Source: Lanius collurio (taxonomy: Eukaryota > Chordata > Aves > Passeriformes > Laniidae). From it: a DNA stretch of 64,000 nucleotides. The notes beneath the pieces are model-generated. The model had not been told where the DNA came from and ran no database searches. It saw only the letters and a list, made by a program, of their open reading frames with translations. Every line of letters begins with the position of its first letter. Within the stretch, counting starts at the first letter, position 1. A program made the translations under genes and the position numbers. Shown here one piece after another: positions 1-12,493 of the stretch. Location: positions 17,753,465 to 17,817,464 of the forward strand of contig JACBWW010000020.1 in assembly GCA_020086605.1 (NCBI GenBank). The letters run 5' to 3'.

Positions 1-649
1 TACTCTGACCACTCATTTCCATGGCCATATTAAATTCCCTCTTTTCAGCTAGCATTAATATGTGATCAGTCAAAAGGGTCTAAAACTGGTCCAGCCCAAA
101 ACTAACCCAAATGTTGTTTCATTCAGCTAAATCAACTACATTTTTTCACCATCTGACTGCTCAAAAGCAGTGTTGGCACAGGGAAGGGGAAGCACCAAAT
201 CATAGGTTAGACATCTTTTGGCAACAGCGCCATTTCATGCTGACCTGCACCATGCATTAAATTACAACCAGAGAACAAAATTAGGAAAAACAAGATTCAT
301 ATTTGTGCTCAAAGAAATGAGCATTGTGGCTACTACTTGAGAAGCCTGCTTCACATTTAAATGAAACATCTTTACTCTCCCCTGTGCTGTTTCATCTCAT
401 ATGGCAATCAATGACAAAAAGCTTCTGGGCAGAATGCAGCTTATTTTTATACACTGATCCAGACTCATGGATCAGCTTCTGGATATGAAAACAAACCCAG
501 AACTCAGCCTTAGAGTCAATGGGAATCTCAAGCAAAATGCAAACATATACACCTGATGTGTTGCTTAGTTGTCAAACTGTCTACCAAAGAGCATGTTAAT
601 TAGCATCAACCTGGATGGTTTTAGGATGATCCTCAGTACATATACTTAC

Positions 650-676
650 ACAAGGATATTCCTCTAAATTAATAAT
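650..676 (-). other. Possible 27-nt microexon
   Basis: On the minus strand a pyrimidine-moderate acceptor (…cttagtttcag) is followed by 27 nt open in one frame (I-I-N-L-E-E-Y-P-C) and a strong donor, GTAAGTAT. The length is a multiple of three. Nothing identifies it; it may be chance in AT-rich DNA. Confidence 0.12.
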
Positions 677-1394
677 CTGAAACTAAGACAATTTGATGAA
701 TGATTTATACCACCAGCAGCTATTTGTAACACTTAGAACTGTACAGGTATACCAAATGGACATAATTTTTTAAAAACTATGACAGTTGCTAGCAGCAACA
801 CCCAAGAACATGTGACAGGTGATTCAGAAAGCTAGTATTTTATCTGAAACTTAATTCTATATCATGTAGAAATGCATGCATGTAAGTAAAACACTTCTAA
901 AAATATTTAGTGCTAGTCATCACTTTATTTTTTACAAGTTGATTGCACAATCCATGATTTGTGCAGCTGTGGAAGTGCTTCTGATGCCTAAATTTCCCAG
1001 CATGGGTGACTCATGCACAGCTAAATTATTCTATAAAGCTTTTGTGAAGAGTGGACTGTTTGCCTGCCTGAAAAATGGAGTAGGCAGTGCACTTCACTGG
1101 AAAGCAGCTTCAAAAAGAAAGAAGTGAGACTTCACATTTCCATAAAATGAGAGAATTGGAAAATTTTAAGCTTCAACACTGAAGTGTAGTCCAAGTCAAA
1201 AATTACCAAACAAGCAGCTTCTCCTCCTCCCTACCTCTAGCCACCACTTTTCCCAGAAGTCCTGCACATCATTTTGGAGACCACAAAGTGGTAACAAAAA
1301 GAAAACGAATGAGGTAGCTGAAAAAAGAACAAAACAGAACATGGGAAGCACTAGGGGATGGTCATTTCAGTGTATTTCCACTGTAAGAGAAGAG

Positions 1395-2430
1395 CAGGTT
1401 TGGGACCACTTGATGAAACTGAATAGCCACAAGCATATGGGACCTGATGAGATGATGTTGCCATGCCACTCTATCATATCTGAAAAGCCATGGCAGTGAG
1501 ACAAAAACCCTGTTGACTGGAAAAACAGAAATATCCGTCCTATTTTTAAAAAAAGGAAGAAAGGAAGATCCGGGGAACCACAGAACAAGGAACCTCACCT
1601 CTGCATCTGGGAAGATCATGGAAGCAATTTTAAAGCACATACAACACAAGGAGGTGATTAGAGACAGTCAGCACAGCTTTACGAAGGGCAAATCATGCCT
1701 GACCAATGTGGAGGCCTTCTATGATGGAGCAACAGCTGACAAGGGTAAGACCAACCAATGCCATCTAACTAGACTTTCTGTAAGGCTTCTGACATGGCCC
1801 ACACAACACCCTTTTTGGAGAGACATAGGTTTGAATGGCAGACTATTGGAGGGAAAATGAATCAGATGGATGGACACAGCCAGAGAGTTGTGGTCAATGA
1901 CCCTATGTCCAGATGATGGCCAGTGACAAGGGGTGACTGCATCCAGCTCTCAGATCATCAACACAAGAAAGACATGGACCAGTTAGAGCAGGCCCAGAGG
2001 AGGCTATGAAGATGATCAGAAGACTGGAGCACCTTTCCTATGAAGACAGGCTGAGAGAGCTGGGGTTCTTCAGCCTGACACAGAAAAGACCCCACAGAAA
2101 CGTCATTGCAGCCTTCCACTTGAAGTGAGCTTTTACAAAAGAGGGAGAGTAACTTTTTACACAAGAATATAATTACAGAAGAAGGAGGAACAGTTTGAAA
2201 CTAAAAGAGTAAAGGTTTAGATCAGATCTAAACCAGTAAAGGTTTAGAACAGGTCTCCCAGAGAAGTTGTGGATGCCCATCCCTGGAAGTGTTCAAAGCC
2301 AAGCTGGATGTGACCCTGAGCAACCCAATCTAGTGAACAGCATTCCCTGCTTATGGGGGAGGGGGACTGGAACTAGATGATCTTTAAGGTCTCTTCTAAA
2401 CCAAGGCTTCCTATGAGTCTATCCAAAAAA
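1395..2430 (+). mobile_element. CR1 LINE fragment, internally deleted
   Basis: The segment at 1,405-1,860 translates, with interruptions, to reverse-transcriptase motifs typical of avian CR1 ORF2: H-K-x-[21 protein letters not shown], and [15 protein letters not shown]. Around 1,930-1,960 it jumps to the CR1 3' portion (A-C-A-A-G-A-A-A-G-A-C-A-T-G-G-A-C-C, then the 'gagagagctggggttcttcagcctg' region), so the catalytic core and most of the C-terminal domain are missing. The copy ends near 2,425 with the usual CR1 3' tail wording about 'ctagatgatctttaaggtctcttc'. It contains stops and frameshifts and is a dead 5'-truncated copy inserted in the inferred CLOCK intron. Confidence 0.9.
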
Positions 2431-2789
2431 CATGTGGCAAAATACACTTTTGTATTAGCATGCTTACCATTATATTCCTACGGTTAACAAGCTTTAATAG
2501 AAGAACTTAATTTTCTAGAATTCTAGTGTCTGTCAGATCCTACAGTTTATCCCTTAATACAACTACCTGTTATTGAAAAAAACAAGCTTATACTGTAAAT
2601 AAAATCCCAACACTATACTTACAGAATTCCAAATTTTAATTCGACTAAAGAAAATACTAGAGTTACTCTTTTGTCAGAACTTTCAACAGAAGAATGTGGG
2701 TTCAACTGGAATTACAGTGATTGCAAGACCTGAGATAAAGAACAAGCCCTTCCTATTACAAAGGCAAGAACTGCCTTAACAGGGAACGG

Positions 2790-2880
2790 GCACACCCATC
2801 CCCCCCTCCAAAAAAAAAACCCAAAAAACCCCAAACAAACAAAACAAAAACAAAATAAAAACACAGCCCCCAAAAAACTA
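2790..2880. repeat. A-rich low-complexity tract
   Basis: A run of C's is followed by alternating A-runs with scattered C residues (aaac/aaaac units). It is simple sequence of no evident function. Confidence 0.8.
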
Positions 2881-3735
2881 ACAAACCAGAAGAGTTTTGC
2901 AATTGATATAGAGAAGAAATAATTTAGCTAAAGAATGACTAAAACTAAGACAAAACAAGTTTATTTTTCTTGTCCCTAGAAACTTTTGGCAAAACACTCT
3001 GTAACCACCTTGGATATAGATGCTAAGTATCCCTTTGCCACCCTGCTACAAGCAAGAATCCAAAGGAAATGGAATCAGCCAGCATTTAGTCAGTCATTGG
3101 ACTTGTTCAGGTGGGAAAGATGATACACTAATGTAACAAAAGAGATAAAGCTGCATGAACTAAACAGAAACAGCCATGCAGCGATAGGAAAACAGTATGT
3201 AAAATCAACTCCAAATTTAATTTAATTTTACTGTGATCATTCTGCATATATACTTAAATGGAAATAAAGGATAGTAATATCTTAATATAAAATAATATCT
3301 TTACTTAATTCAAACATTAGAGCATTGAACACAACTGAACTTCTGAATGTTCAGGAAGAAAAAGCTCAAAGAAAAATTACAGTTTGAAGTAACACTAACA
3401 TTTAACATTTTTTAACATTCTGTGTTTCTAAAACATTATCTATTTATGTAGATAACAAATTTTCTCACTTTTTCTTTATTCTCCTGAGCAGTAGAAGCAT
3501 GCACTCTGAAATTTTCAGAGCTTGTGCTAAGCTAAGTCCAGAAAACCAACTGAAATCACCTTCTAAGGGTCACCAGAGAAACAGCAAAAGACAAACAACA
3601 AATTCCTTCTCATATATGAGTATCATCTTCAAAATGTTGGGTACAGTAAATTTGATTGCAAATTAGGCTGATTAATTACGATAAGAATATTACTCTTCAG
3701 GCACTGGGAATTTTTATAATGAAGGCTTTCAATAC

Positions 3736-3815
3736 CTTGCAGACTAATTGAATGCTCATAGCAAAGTTCATGTATCTCCCATTCTTTCAAAAACATTTTA
3801 AGATCATGATACTGA
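3736..3815 (-). other. Splice-flanked open segment, possible exon
   Basis: The minus strand reads a good acceptor (ttttgtctttcag), 80 nt open only in one phase (26 codons starting Q-Y-H-D-L-K-M-F-L-K-E-W and ending S-I-S-L-Q), then CAAG|GTATTG. The peptide looks protein-like but I recognise no family. It would be phase 2 in and phase 1 out. It may be an alternative 5' exon of the inferred CLOCK transcript, an exon of an unrecognised gene, or chance. Confidence 0.2.
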
Positions 3816-5862
3816 CTGAAAGACAAAATATATCAGGAAATTCTACACCAAGCTCTCATAAAATTTGCAGCTACAACATTTATGATAAGAATTTTCAACA
3901 TTACATTGGGGGCAGCAGGCCACAAATTCAGCTCCTTTTTGTATTTCTGGAAATTCAGATTCCATCCTGACACCCTATATAAACCCTACAAAGTTTCAAA
4001 TGAATACTCAAAGTTATTTCTGTGAGAACTATTCATCCTTTTTACCATCTAGAATACTCAACAAAAAATCCTATCAACTACTTAGCACCACACTTGCTAT
4101 ATTTGTTTGACTTTACACTCTCTTCCCCAGTTTTTTAATTTTTATCTTTCACAATTCTCAAGTTTTTCTTTCACAGAACAATCAGACCACATTGTTTCTA
4201 TGTACTGAGATACATGTTTCTGAGTGCTTATTTCATGCTCCTCAAAGTCTTTGCACTCTTGAGATCCCAATGTTAAGCAAAGTTCCCTGTCTGACCATCC
4301 AGGAGCTGCTCTGGCAGACACTCCCACCATCAGAGATTTTCACTGCTGTGGCCAAGGCCCCTTCACAGTGGATGGTTCTATCCCTCATAGGCTCTTTTCC
4401 CACTTAATTAACAAAATCTGACTTAGATCATCCAGCACTTTAGTCCCTAAAAGCAACACTAAGAAATAGAAATATTTATAAAAGCATTATAGCTATTTCA
4501 ATTTACAATTAATGTATCAGCTATCAAAAAAGAAAATTACAGTCAGGTTTTATTTAATTCCATTGTGCTCACCATATTGTGAGAATGGTTTCAAAGACCT
4601 AGGATCTTGTTAGTGGCCTTTTAAGTACTGAGGAATGGGATACCAGAAGTCATCAATATTCACAGGAAATCCTGAAACTAACAGGAATTTTACATTCAGG
4701 CCATATGCTGACAGGGTAATGAAAACAGCTGTATGATATTTAACCACACATTAGAGCTTGAAACAATTTACTTATACCAGATACATTACAAAAATAAACA
4801 AACAGAGCACTTCAACTTAACAATGAAATAGTCTTAAGGCAAGATTACTTAGAATAATGACGAATCTTCATAACTTACTGGCTTACAACTCACATTTTCA
4901 CTCTCAACATTTTTCTTCATTTTAAATTGCGGCCTATATCTCAATTTTGAACAAGTTAAATAATACTGCAAATAACTTTATTATTTTTATTAAAGCCAGT
5001 GATTTTTTTACAAACCATTTCAAAATGCTGCTTCTACTTGTGCTGTTACAACTTTAATAGTTTTGGGTGGATTTTAATGATTATGTTAAAAGGCTGTAGG
5101 TTTAAATGTCCTTATCAACAGAAATCTTAATTGAATCTCAGAAATTTTCTGGAAAAAATGCTGAAAGCCAAGGTCTAGATTCTACAAAGATCTAATAAAC
5201 AAGAAACATAATTGAATTTAGTCCTAATCACTGGCATAGATATGTGGGATATTATGCTACCGTTAAGTATGCAAAATTCTTGGGAAACTCTGAACTTAAA
5301 ATTAAACAGGGCAGATGGAGAAGACTTTCAACTACTATTTAGAAATAAAATGATTTATCACCAGCACCTAAATATTACATAGATTTTCAAAACCTTAACA
5401 ACTGAGGAATTAATTCCAGGCAAAAAACCAAAAGTCTGTCATGATTCATGACCACTAAGGCAGGAGAAAGGGTAATAACAGCAAGCACCTGCGAAGACCA
5501 TCACTTTCACATTTTTTGTCTTGTTCTTACTTAATGGTGGCCATGAAACACTGGCCTTGGGGTTTTCTTCAATGCAGATGAGCAGCTCAAGTACATTTGG
5601 GGTGGGAAGCACACATATTTTAGAGTTCTATACCAAACTTATAAAATGAAAGAAACCAGAAGACTCTTCTGTTTAACAATTTAAAAATATAAACATGGCA
5701 AAAACCCAAACTAATCAATCAGGATTACAAATGGCAGTTATGATTTAGTCATTTGAACCACTGTCATTTATACTATTTGTTTCATTGACAGTTTACACAA
5801 CAAAATTGAAAAAAAATATTCTTGGCACTTCAAAATTTTTCAAAATCAGCACTTAAACTTAC

Positions 5863-5969
5863 AGCTGGATTTGTAGCATAGATACACATATCTCAGAGAT
5901 TCACTGCCCTCATCTACTGACCTATAACCAATGTGAACAATTATGACTGCGTCCCCATTAGAAAGTAAT
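5863..5969 (-). other. Splice-flanked open segment, possible exon
   Basis: The minus strand has an acceptor (ccatttctacggtttcag), 107 nt with 35 open codons (beginning L-L-S-N-G-D-A-V-I-I-V-H and ending C-Y-K-S-S) and the donor GTAAGTTT. The open frame simply continues a few codons into the putative intron. No family recognised. Phase 2 in and phase 1 out do not chain with the neighbouring candidates. Confidence 0.2.
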
Positions 5970-6426
5970 CTGAAACCGTAGAAATGGATCAGTAGACCAA
6001 AGCAGCTGGTGCTGACACTCCTATGCTGGCTGTTCAAGAGGGTTTATTTTAGATTAGATTTCATCTGGTCTCCACAAGCAAACATCACTATCACATGGAC
6101 CATTCAAATTTTTCCAGGAATTTCATGATTGATGCAGAACTCTGTGTCCCCAGTAGAGACAGAAGAGCACTTTGCACCTGCAGCAGAACTCACAGACTAG
6201 TCTTCTGAGAATGGCATGTAGTTCAAACACATTGAGCAAGTAAGTGGTAATGGGAAACAACAGTGAAATTTTCTCCAAAGCAGTTTTAATCATCCAAATC
6301 ACAACTGTCATGCATACAACACCCTACTTTTTCAAACAGAGATGTCATGTCACAAAAGAGAATACCTGACGGCACTGAAAGGCTTTAGAAAAATTCTGTA
6401 AGCATTCTTCAAAACGCCTCACATTT

Positions 6427-6449
6427 AAAAAAAAAAAAAAAAAAAAAGA
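6427..6449. repeat. Poly-A run
   Basis: An uninterrupted A homopolymer of about 20 nt, possibly the tail of a decayed retrotransposon, though no body can be recognised beside it. Confidence 0.7.
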
Positions 6450-8787
6450 CCATTTACTGGCTTCTACAAAAAATTTATTTCCCCTGTGCCAGAATTCATC
6501 AGAAAACATAAATCTAAATATCTCTATTCCTTAAGCTTCATTTCTCTTTGCTTATTTACTTCATCTTTTATGTCCTGTTTTCTCACTTCAAATATTTTAT
6601 TTCTCTTCCTATTTCTACCTTATTTCTTTCAGCCTCTCATTTATTCCTTCATTCATTTCCTCCTACTATCTGTGCAATTAAATACAGTAAAGGAAAACAA
6701 AATATTCTTGCATCTCTGAATTTTCAGACACAGGTGTCAGTACTATTTTTTCCCTGGAAATTCAGATACTACAGTCTGAGACACATTTGTAAGCACTACT
6801 ACTGTGATTTAACTTGCCCTAACGCAAACAAAACTTAAAAGGGGGTAAAGATGACCATGGGTTTACTGCAATGACCCCAAATGATTTCTAAATCCAGTGG
6901 TAACCAACTGAGGGAACTGAGAAAAATCAGATTAATGACACAGGAATATTACTCTACTGTAAGACTGAAATTAGCCCGGTTCTAAACATCTCGGAAAACA
7001 GCCACAAGAACACAGAAATACTACAGGAAGCTAATCAAGCAATTTATGGAATGCAAGAACTTCATTAAAGTAACACTAGATAAAATATATTTGGTGTATA
7101 CACAGATTTTTACCTTAGATGTAAAGCCAGGAATACATTGCCTAATCTCTGCCTTTTTTTTTTCCTGGGCTATGTAATTTATTTAATAATTTAGTCCTCT
7201 AGATTTTAGGTTATATGCCAGAGTTTCTCCTAGAACTGTAAGTTACAAACAGGACTTTTCAAATCTTTTTTTTTTTTTCCCCATACAATCGATTCCTTAG
7301 TTGCTTAGAATTTCCAAAATCTTTAGACTCACCTAGTTTCACTGACGTTCAGTATACAACATCCAAATAAATTTCCAGAAGATTTTGCAAATGAAAGAAT
7401 GGGCTTCTCTCTATATTTGCTAAATTTAGATGAAAACAAAAAAAATCAGATCTCTTTAGAACAATTTCTAAAGAAAAAAATATCTTTTAAGAAAAACACT
7501 ATACATGTACATAATTTGAAAATTTGAAGTATACTGCCTTTCCATTTCAGAAGAAATATGATCTTCATGTTATAAAAATGTTACTTGAAAAGCAACACCA
7601 TAGATGCACAACACAGAGGTTTTCAGGAAGCTCAAAGTATTTCATTACTTTTAGCCACACACAGCCTGCATTGTTCAAAATGATCAATTTTATTACAATC
7701 TGTTGTGAACATAAGAGTAGCAATAAAGAGAAAAAGCAAAGAATAGACAAAAGCTGAATGAAAAAAATGGACAACAGTTAAGGAAATATACTGCTGAAGC
7801 AGAATCTGAAAGACCAAATCAACAGTACATGGGTGATAGGGTTAAGGAAAAGCACAAAGAATAGAGAAGAAAATCTTCTTACTCACTGTTTGTACCTGAC
7901 ACTACAAGGGAGCGGAGGAGATTAGACCTGTTTACTTCTCACTGTCCAGCTCCAACATGCTCAGTAGCTCTGTCTGCTTATGACTAAAAGGATTTGGAAT
8001 ATATCTACCTCATTTGATTTGGACAGAAGAAATGGATTTAGGAAATTCATTCAACTGGTACAGAATATATTTTCAGAAATCTATCATGCTGCCTAATGTA
8101 AGTAGGATAGCAGAAAAAAAGTGGGCTGATACTGCAGCATAACAATTTGTTTCTCCTAAAAACTTGAGTGTTGGTTCCAGCATATGCAGGTTCTTCATTT
8201 TTCCAGTGACAAGACTGTCATTGCATTTTGCATCAAGAAAACAGTATGTTCTTCCCTCTCAACTCACTCTCAGACACAAGCTGATGCTTGGCTGAATTTT
8301 ATGTGAAGGAGACATATAACACAAAGATTTAAGTCTTACTAAATTATAAGCAACTAAAACCAGGGTTCTAGAACAGAAAGTGTCAAGCATCATTAACTAC
8401 AACCACTGCTACCTGTAATTCCATTCATGACAAACTTCATGCATGAGCAAGCATCTCCAATGCATTATAAGCTATTAGGAATACAGGCAGGCTTTCTGCC
8501 AGCAAGAAAAAATAATCCTGTTTCAGCAAGACTGGAACAACGTCTGGTCTACATAAATAGATCAATTTCTGGGGTTGTTGGGTTTTTTTTTTTTTTTTGA
8601 CCCAGTATAAAAGAGTATGTTTTGACTCAGTCAAAAAACAACAGAACATCTGAAAAATAACACCTACTTAGAAAGATAAAACATAAAACCACATAAATTA
8701 AATATACAGAGGCCATGGCCACGATCCTTATGATACATTGACTCAAAACCCTTTAGTTGCTCAAAAGATGAATCATAAGCAAACTAC

Positions 8788-8840
8788 CTTGCTGTTCTGT
8801 GCTTCCCTCCGTGTGATGCACAAAGCAATCAGTAACTTTA
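8788..8840 (-). other. Splice-flanked segment, candidate 5' exon
   Basis: The minus strand shows a strong acceptor (gtccatgttttatcttgcag), a 53-nt segment and a good donor (CAGCAAG|GTAGTT). Two frames are open. In the phase that would join to the candidate at 9,495-9,587 it reads V-K-L-L-I-A-L-C-I-T-R-R-E-A-Q-N-S-K. It could equally be an untranslated 5' exon of the inferred CLOCK transcript, for which no reading frame is needed. Confidence 0.3.
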
Positions 8841-9494
8841 CTGCAAGATAAAACATGGACAAATCTTGCAAAGATGAAGACCTGCACCTCCTAGCCCATC
8901 CTCTGCCAGACACTACACAGTGCCCAGTCAAGGAAGTGGGGAGAAGCAACCCTTTCATAAATAAGGTGACATGCGAACAGAGATATTGGTACTTGAACCC
9001 AGTAAGATGCATTCTTCTATATCCTTACATGAATGGGGTATTAAGTCATCTCAGCTTTAACAAAAACATTTGCAAAAAAAAAAATCCTAAACAAACAAAC
9101 AAGCACCTAAGAAAAGCAGTGAGCATGGCAGTACATATGCTCATTCACTGCAACACAACCCTGGGAGATATTAGTTTAGTCTCCAGAAACCACAGGACCA
9201 CATTAGCACACTGCATTGCTGGGGACAGTGCCTTCATAAGGGCTGGGTTTTTTCTTCCTTCTGGTTTCCCAGGCAGCTCAGGTACAGTTCAGTTGTTTCA
9301 TTCCATGCTCCAGTGTACAGGATAAATGCTTATAAAAAGCTTATTTGAAGTTTATTCTTGCCCACACACCCCATTAATTTGAATCTCAAATTGAAGTGGA
9401 ATGTCTACCTTGCCTGAGGTTGAAAAAATAGATGTTTCTGCTTAAAGCATTACTGTTCTAGTAGTAATAAAATCTACATACTTACTTAAATTAC

Positions 9495-9587
9495 CTAGAA
9501 ATACATTGTGCCTTGTAGAGTGGGTGGGTAGCATTAGTAGTCCAAATGTGATGTCATCTGAGTAAAAGTCTTCTTTGGCACAGTCTT
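9495..9587 (-). other. Splice-flanked segment, candidate 5' exon
   Basis: The minus strand reads one of the best acceptors in the left half (gggtttttctgttgtttttcag), then 93 nt and the donor TTTCTAG|GTAATT. One frame is open (phase 1 in and out), beginning D-C-A-K-E-D-F-Y-S-D-D and ending R-H-N-V-F-L; the other two frames have stops. The peptide is not one I recognise. By position it may be a 5' untranslated exon of CLOCK; an unknown coding exon or chance remain possible. Confidence 0.3.
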
Positions 9588-10388
9588 CTGAAAAACAACA
9601 GAAAAACCCACAGTTTAATAAAAATTATTCTGTTCAAAACAACTTTCGGGGATGAGCCCTTGATTATTTCTGTTTTCTCTCTTGCCATTTCAGTCATTTT
9701 ATATTCATCCTTAAATTGCCCACAATTTTATTTTCTATTCAATATAGTGAAGTAAATACTAATGAAGGAGAACTTTAACATCAGATACCACCTTTTATGT
9801 AGCTCTGGCACTGTCTGAAATCCAAATAAATGTGAGACAAATGCAATATCCCAATGGTAACACAAAATTTACAGACGCAACAATGTGTACAAAGCATTAA
9901 TATTACAATTATTGTATTACAATTGCTTTGGATTGTATTATGACCTTGCAGATCATCAATAATACACTATGCAAACTTCTGGAAAGAAAATGCATTAAAA
10001 AAATCTTAACTGTGTGTACCATGGTTCAAACAAGATAGGTGAAGTACCTCAGAACAAAACCTGAAACTTTCAGAGAACATGACATGCAACAGCACAAGAC
10101 TCCTTCCACTCACTATTAAACTCCCCTCACTAACAAAAAACTAATTACAGTAAGATGTGATGAGCAAAAGCGAACTATACAACAGAGATTTCTACACACA
10201 AATACTCTACTTATTCAACGAAGAAATAGCTCCCCACCCGCTACAGATAAGAAATTCTGTATTCCTACACATCGTACTGTGTTTTAAATACACATGCACT
10301 AACTTGGTAATATCACTTAACTGATGACAATCCTGCTGGAAAATCTACTGCTAGTTACCCACTGCTAATATTTTCTATTTAGCACTCC

Positions 10389-10394
10389 CACGTG
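10389..10394. promoter_or_regulatory. Isolated CACGTG E-box
   Basis: A canonical CACGTG with symmetric flanks (C-CACGTG-G) lies in the inferred CLOCK intron. An isolated hexamer is expected by chance in a window of this size, so function is speculative. Confidence 0.2.
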
Positions 10395-12021
10395 GCAAAA
10401 CACATACTTTAAGGCATACATAAATCTATTCCCTTCCATTATATGCAAGGATAAGTGGATTTCCCTTGACACAAAATAACCAAAACAAAGTAACTTCTAA
10501 ACCCATTCTCTACCACCTTGTCCCCCAGTACATGTAACAGAAAGAAGAAGCTGTCAAACTGAGGAAGAAGAATGCCAATGTTTGAGGAACATCTACTGCC
10601 AAGTCTAATGGGATAAGAAATGCTGACCGTTATCACCTACGTATCTATTTTTCTATGTAGCCAAATGAAATATTCTAATGTTAGAAATCAATGTTTTGAA
10701 TCGAATACCAGTAGATAGATAGAAAGCAGCAAACTATATTCCACAGGGCAGGAAGTCTAGGTGCATTAAAAAAAAAAAATCTATCTCAGTTTATGAAAGA
10801 TTATTTTTCATTTCTTATGCCAGCAACACAAAGTTTAACGTGTATCAATCTGAATCAACCATAAATCTAATTGTCTATGTAAAGGCAGTACAAATTTACC
10901 TAAAATAATTTGGAAAAGCAATTTCAGTCATTTTAGTGAAAAAAGGTTGTGATCTTTTTGACTTAGATAAAATGGTACTATGTCAATCACCACTGATGTT
11001 AAAAACTTCTGTAGTCCCACCCTCGATTGTACTGAAATTCATATGAAGTCCTCCATCTTGTAGAAAAACTGTGAGTAACAGAAGGTAGCAACAGAGCAAC
11101 AGGAATGCCTGAGATAAAATTTTCAGGCACAGCTGCCTGTTGTTTTGCCACTCTCTTTAAAAGCAAGTTCAAGTGACAGGTAAATTTCTTGAAGAGTTAA
11201 AAGAAAAAATACTAGTACTAGAATTTGTGTCCTAACCTCCCTGCCAAACTGACAAAAACAGCAATTCCCAAATCCTTTTCCTGTCTCATTTTTTTCTTCA
11301 GAAGAGCTAAACCCATCAACATAATTTCTAAGTTTCTATAGATCTTCTTCCTGCCCTATTTCATAAAACCTTGTAGTTATTCTTCCTCTTCATTCAGACT
11401 ACTTTTCTGATTTCATTATGCTTTCCAGATCCTGGAATATTTCCAAAATTTTTTTTCCAAAATATTGCGCTTCTTTTCCTCCAAAAGCTTATAGTATTTG
11501 GACTTGCTTTATGCTGTCTTTTCCTTCTTATAGTCTCCATACTACTTGTTGCTGATGTATCTTACGTTCTTAGAAATGAAACTTTAATCCACTCACTATA
11601 GCTCACTTATTAATTTGAATCCTTGTCCCCATTTCTGAGGTCATTCTCCTCATTTTCTATGTCAGTGAAATTCAGATCACAAGCTTCTCAAGGCTGAAAC
11701 TATCTTATTTTCTATGAAACATCATTAAAAGCTTTAGGGCAGCACAAAATGTCTAGCTAAAGCTTCTGAGCTGGAAAAAAAACACTATATAAAAAATGAA
11801 GTAGAACATTTTAACAACAAAAACATTTCCAGAAAAATATATTATATGTAAAATTGCTGAGATGTTAGAGAACTATCAGTGGAACTACCATACTAGCTCT
11901 GAACTGTAGTTCTAAACACACAACTGCTATTAGCAGCTTGGTTACATATAATGGACATTGTTGCTGTGGATGGCAGTAAAACTTTATTAAATCACATTAC
12001 TACATTAAAACTGACAGGAAA

Positions 12022-12061
<40 letters not shown>

Positions 12062-12068
12062 AAGAGAG
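12022..12068. repeat. Compound (TG)n(AG)n microsatellite
   Basis: About 11 GT units pass directly into about 11 GA units, followed by a short impure AG extension. Confidence 0.95.
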
Positions 12069-12418
12069 CATTTGCATTCCTATTCTGACAGTTCTTGGAA
12101 GCTGTGATTCATGCTGCTACTTGCTTTTCTACTCACAGTAGAGGAAAATCCAGTTTCCTTTAGTGTATTTGTTGTTACTATGAAAACTACTTTAAAATAA
12201 GCACAAGCCAAAACCACCTATTTTGCAGTCTGCTACGATATTTTAAAAATTAACTGTTTTAACACTTGAAATCAATAAATTACAATTTGTTAATGTTATG
12301 CTGGTTACTGAAGGCTTGGCAAGTATATTTCATATTATACTGCAGAGAATTCTCTAGAAATGAAAGCAGCACAAGCTAATAAAGTTTTCTTCACTTTTAC
12401 CATTACTAAGTTTTCAAG

Positions 12419-12493
12419 TTTTTCAAAAACCAACCAGAAGGAGATCTTTCTGCATTGAGACTTGATAAAAATCTTCAAATTGAACATTACAAG
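12419..12493 (+). other. Plus-strand exon-like segment
   Basis: On the plus strand TACTAAG-like branch sequence and …ttttcaag precede 75 nt (25 codons) open only in phase 0, reading F-F-K-N-Q-P-E-G-D-L-S-A-L-R then L-D-K-N-L-Q-I-E-H-Y-K, followed by the strong donor AAG|GTAGGT. The acceptor is weak because A's interrupt the pyrimidine tract. No homology recognised; probably chance, but the composition is protein-like. Confidence 0.15.

Noticed and set aside
7914..7980. Minus-strand terminal-exon-like segment reading H-K-Q-T-E-L-L-S-M-L-E-L-D-S-E-K-stop
   Set aside because: Short, with no in-frame partner among the neighbouring candidates and no polyadenylation context; probably chance.
12022..12068. 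Repeat array as possible CRISPR-like structure
   Set aside because: It is a dinucleotide microsatellite; no spaced direct repeats exist and the DNA is vertebrate.
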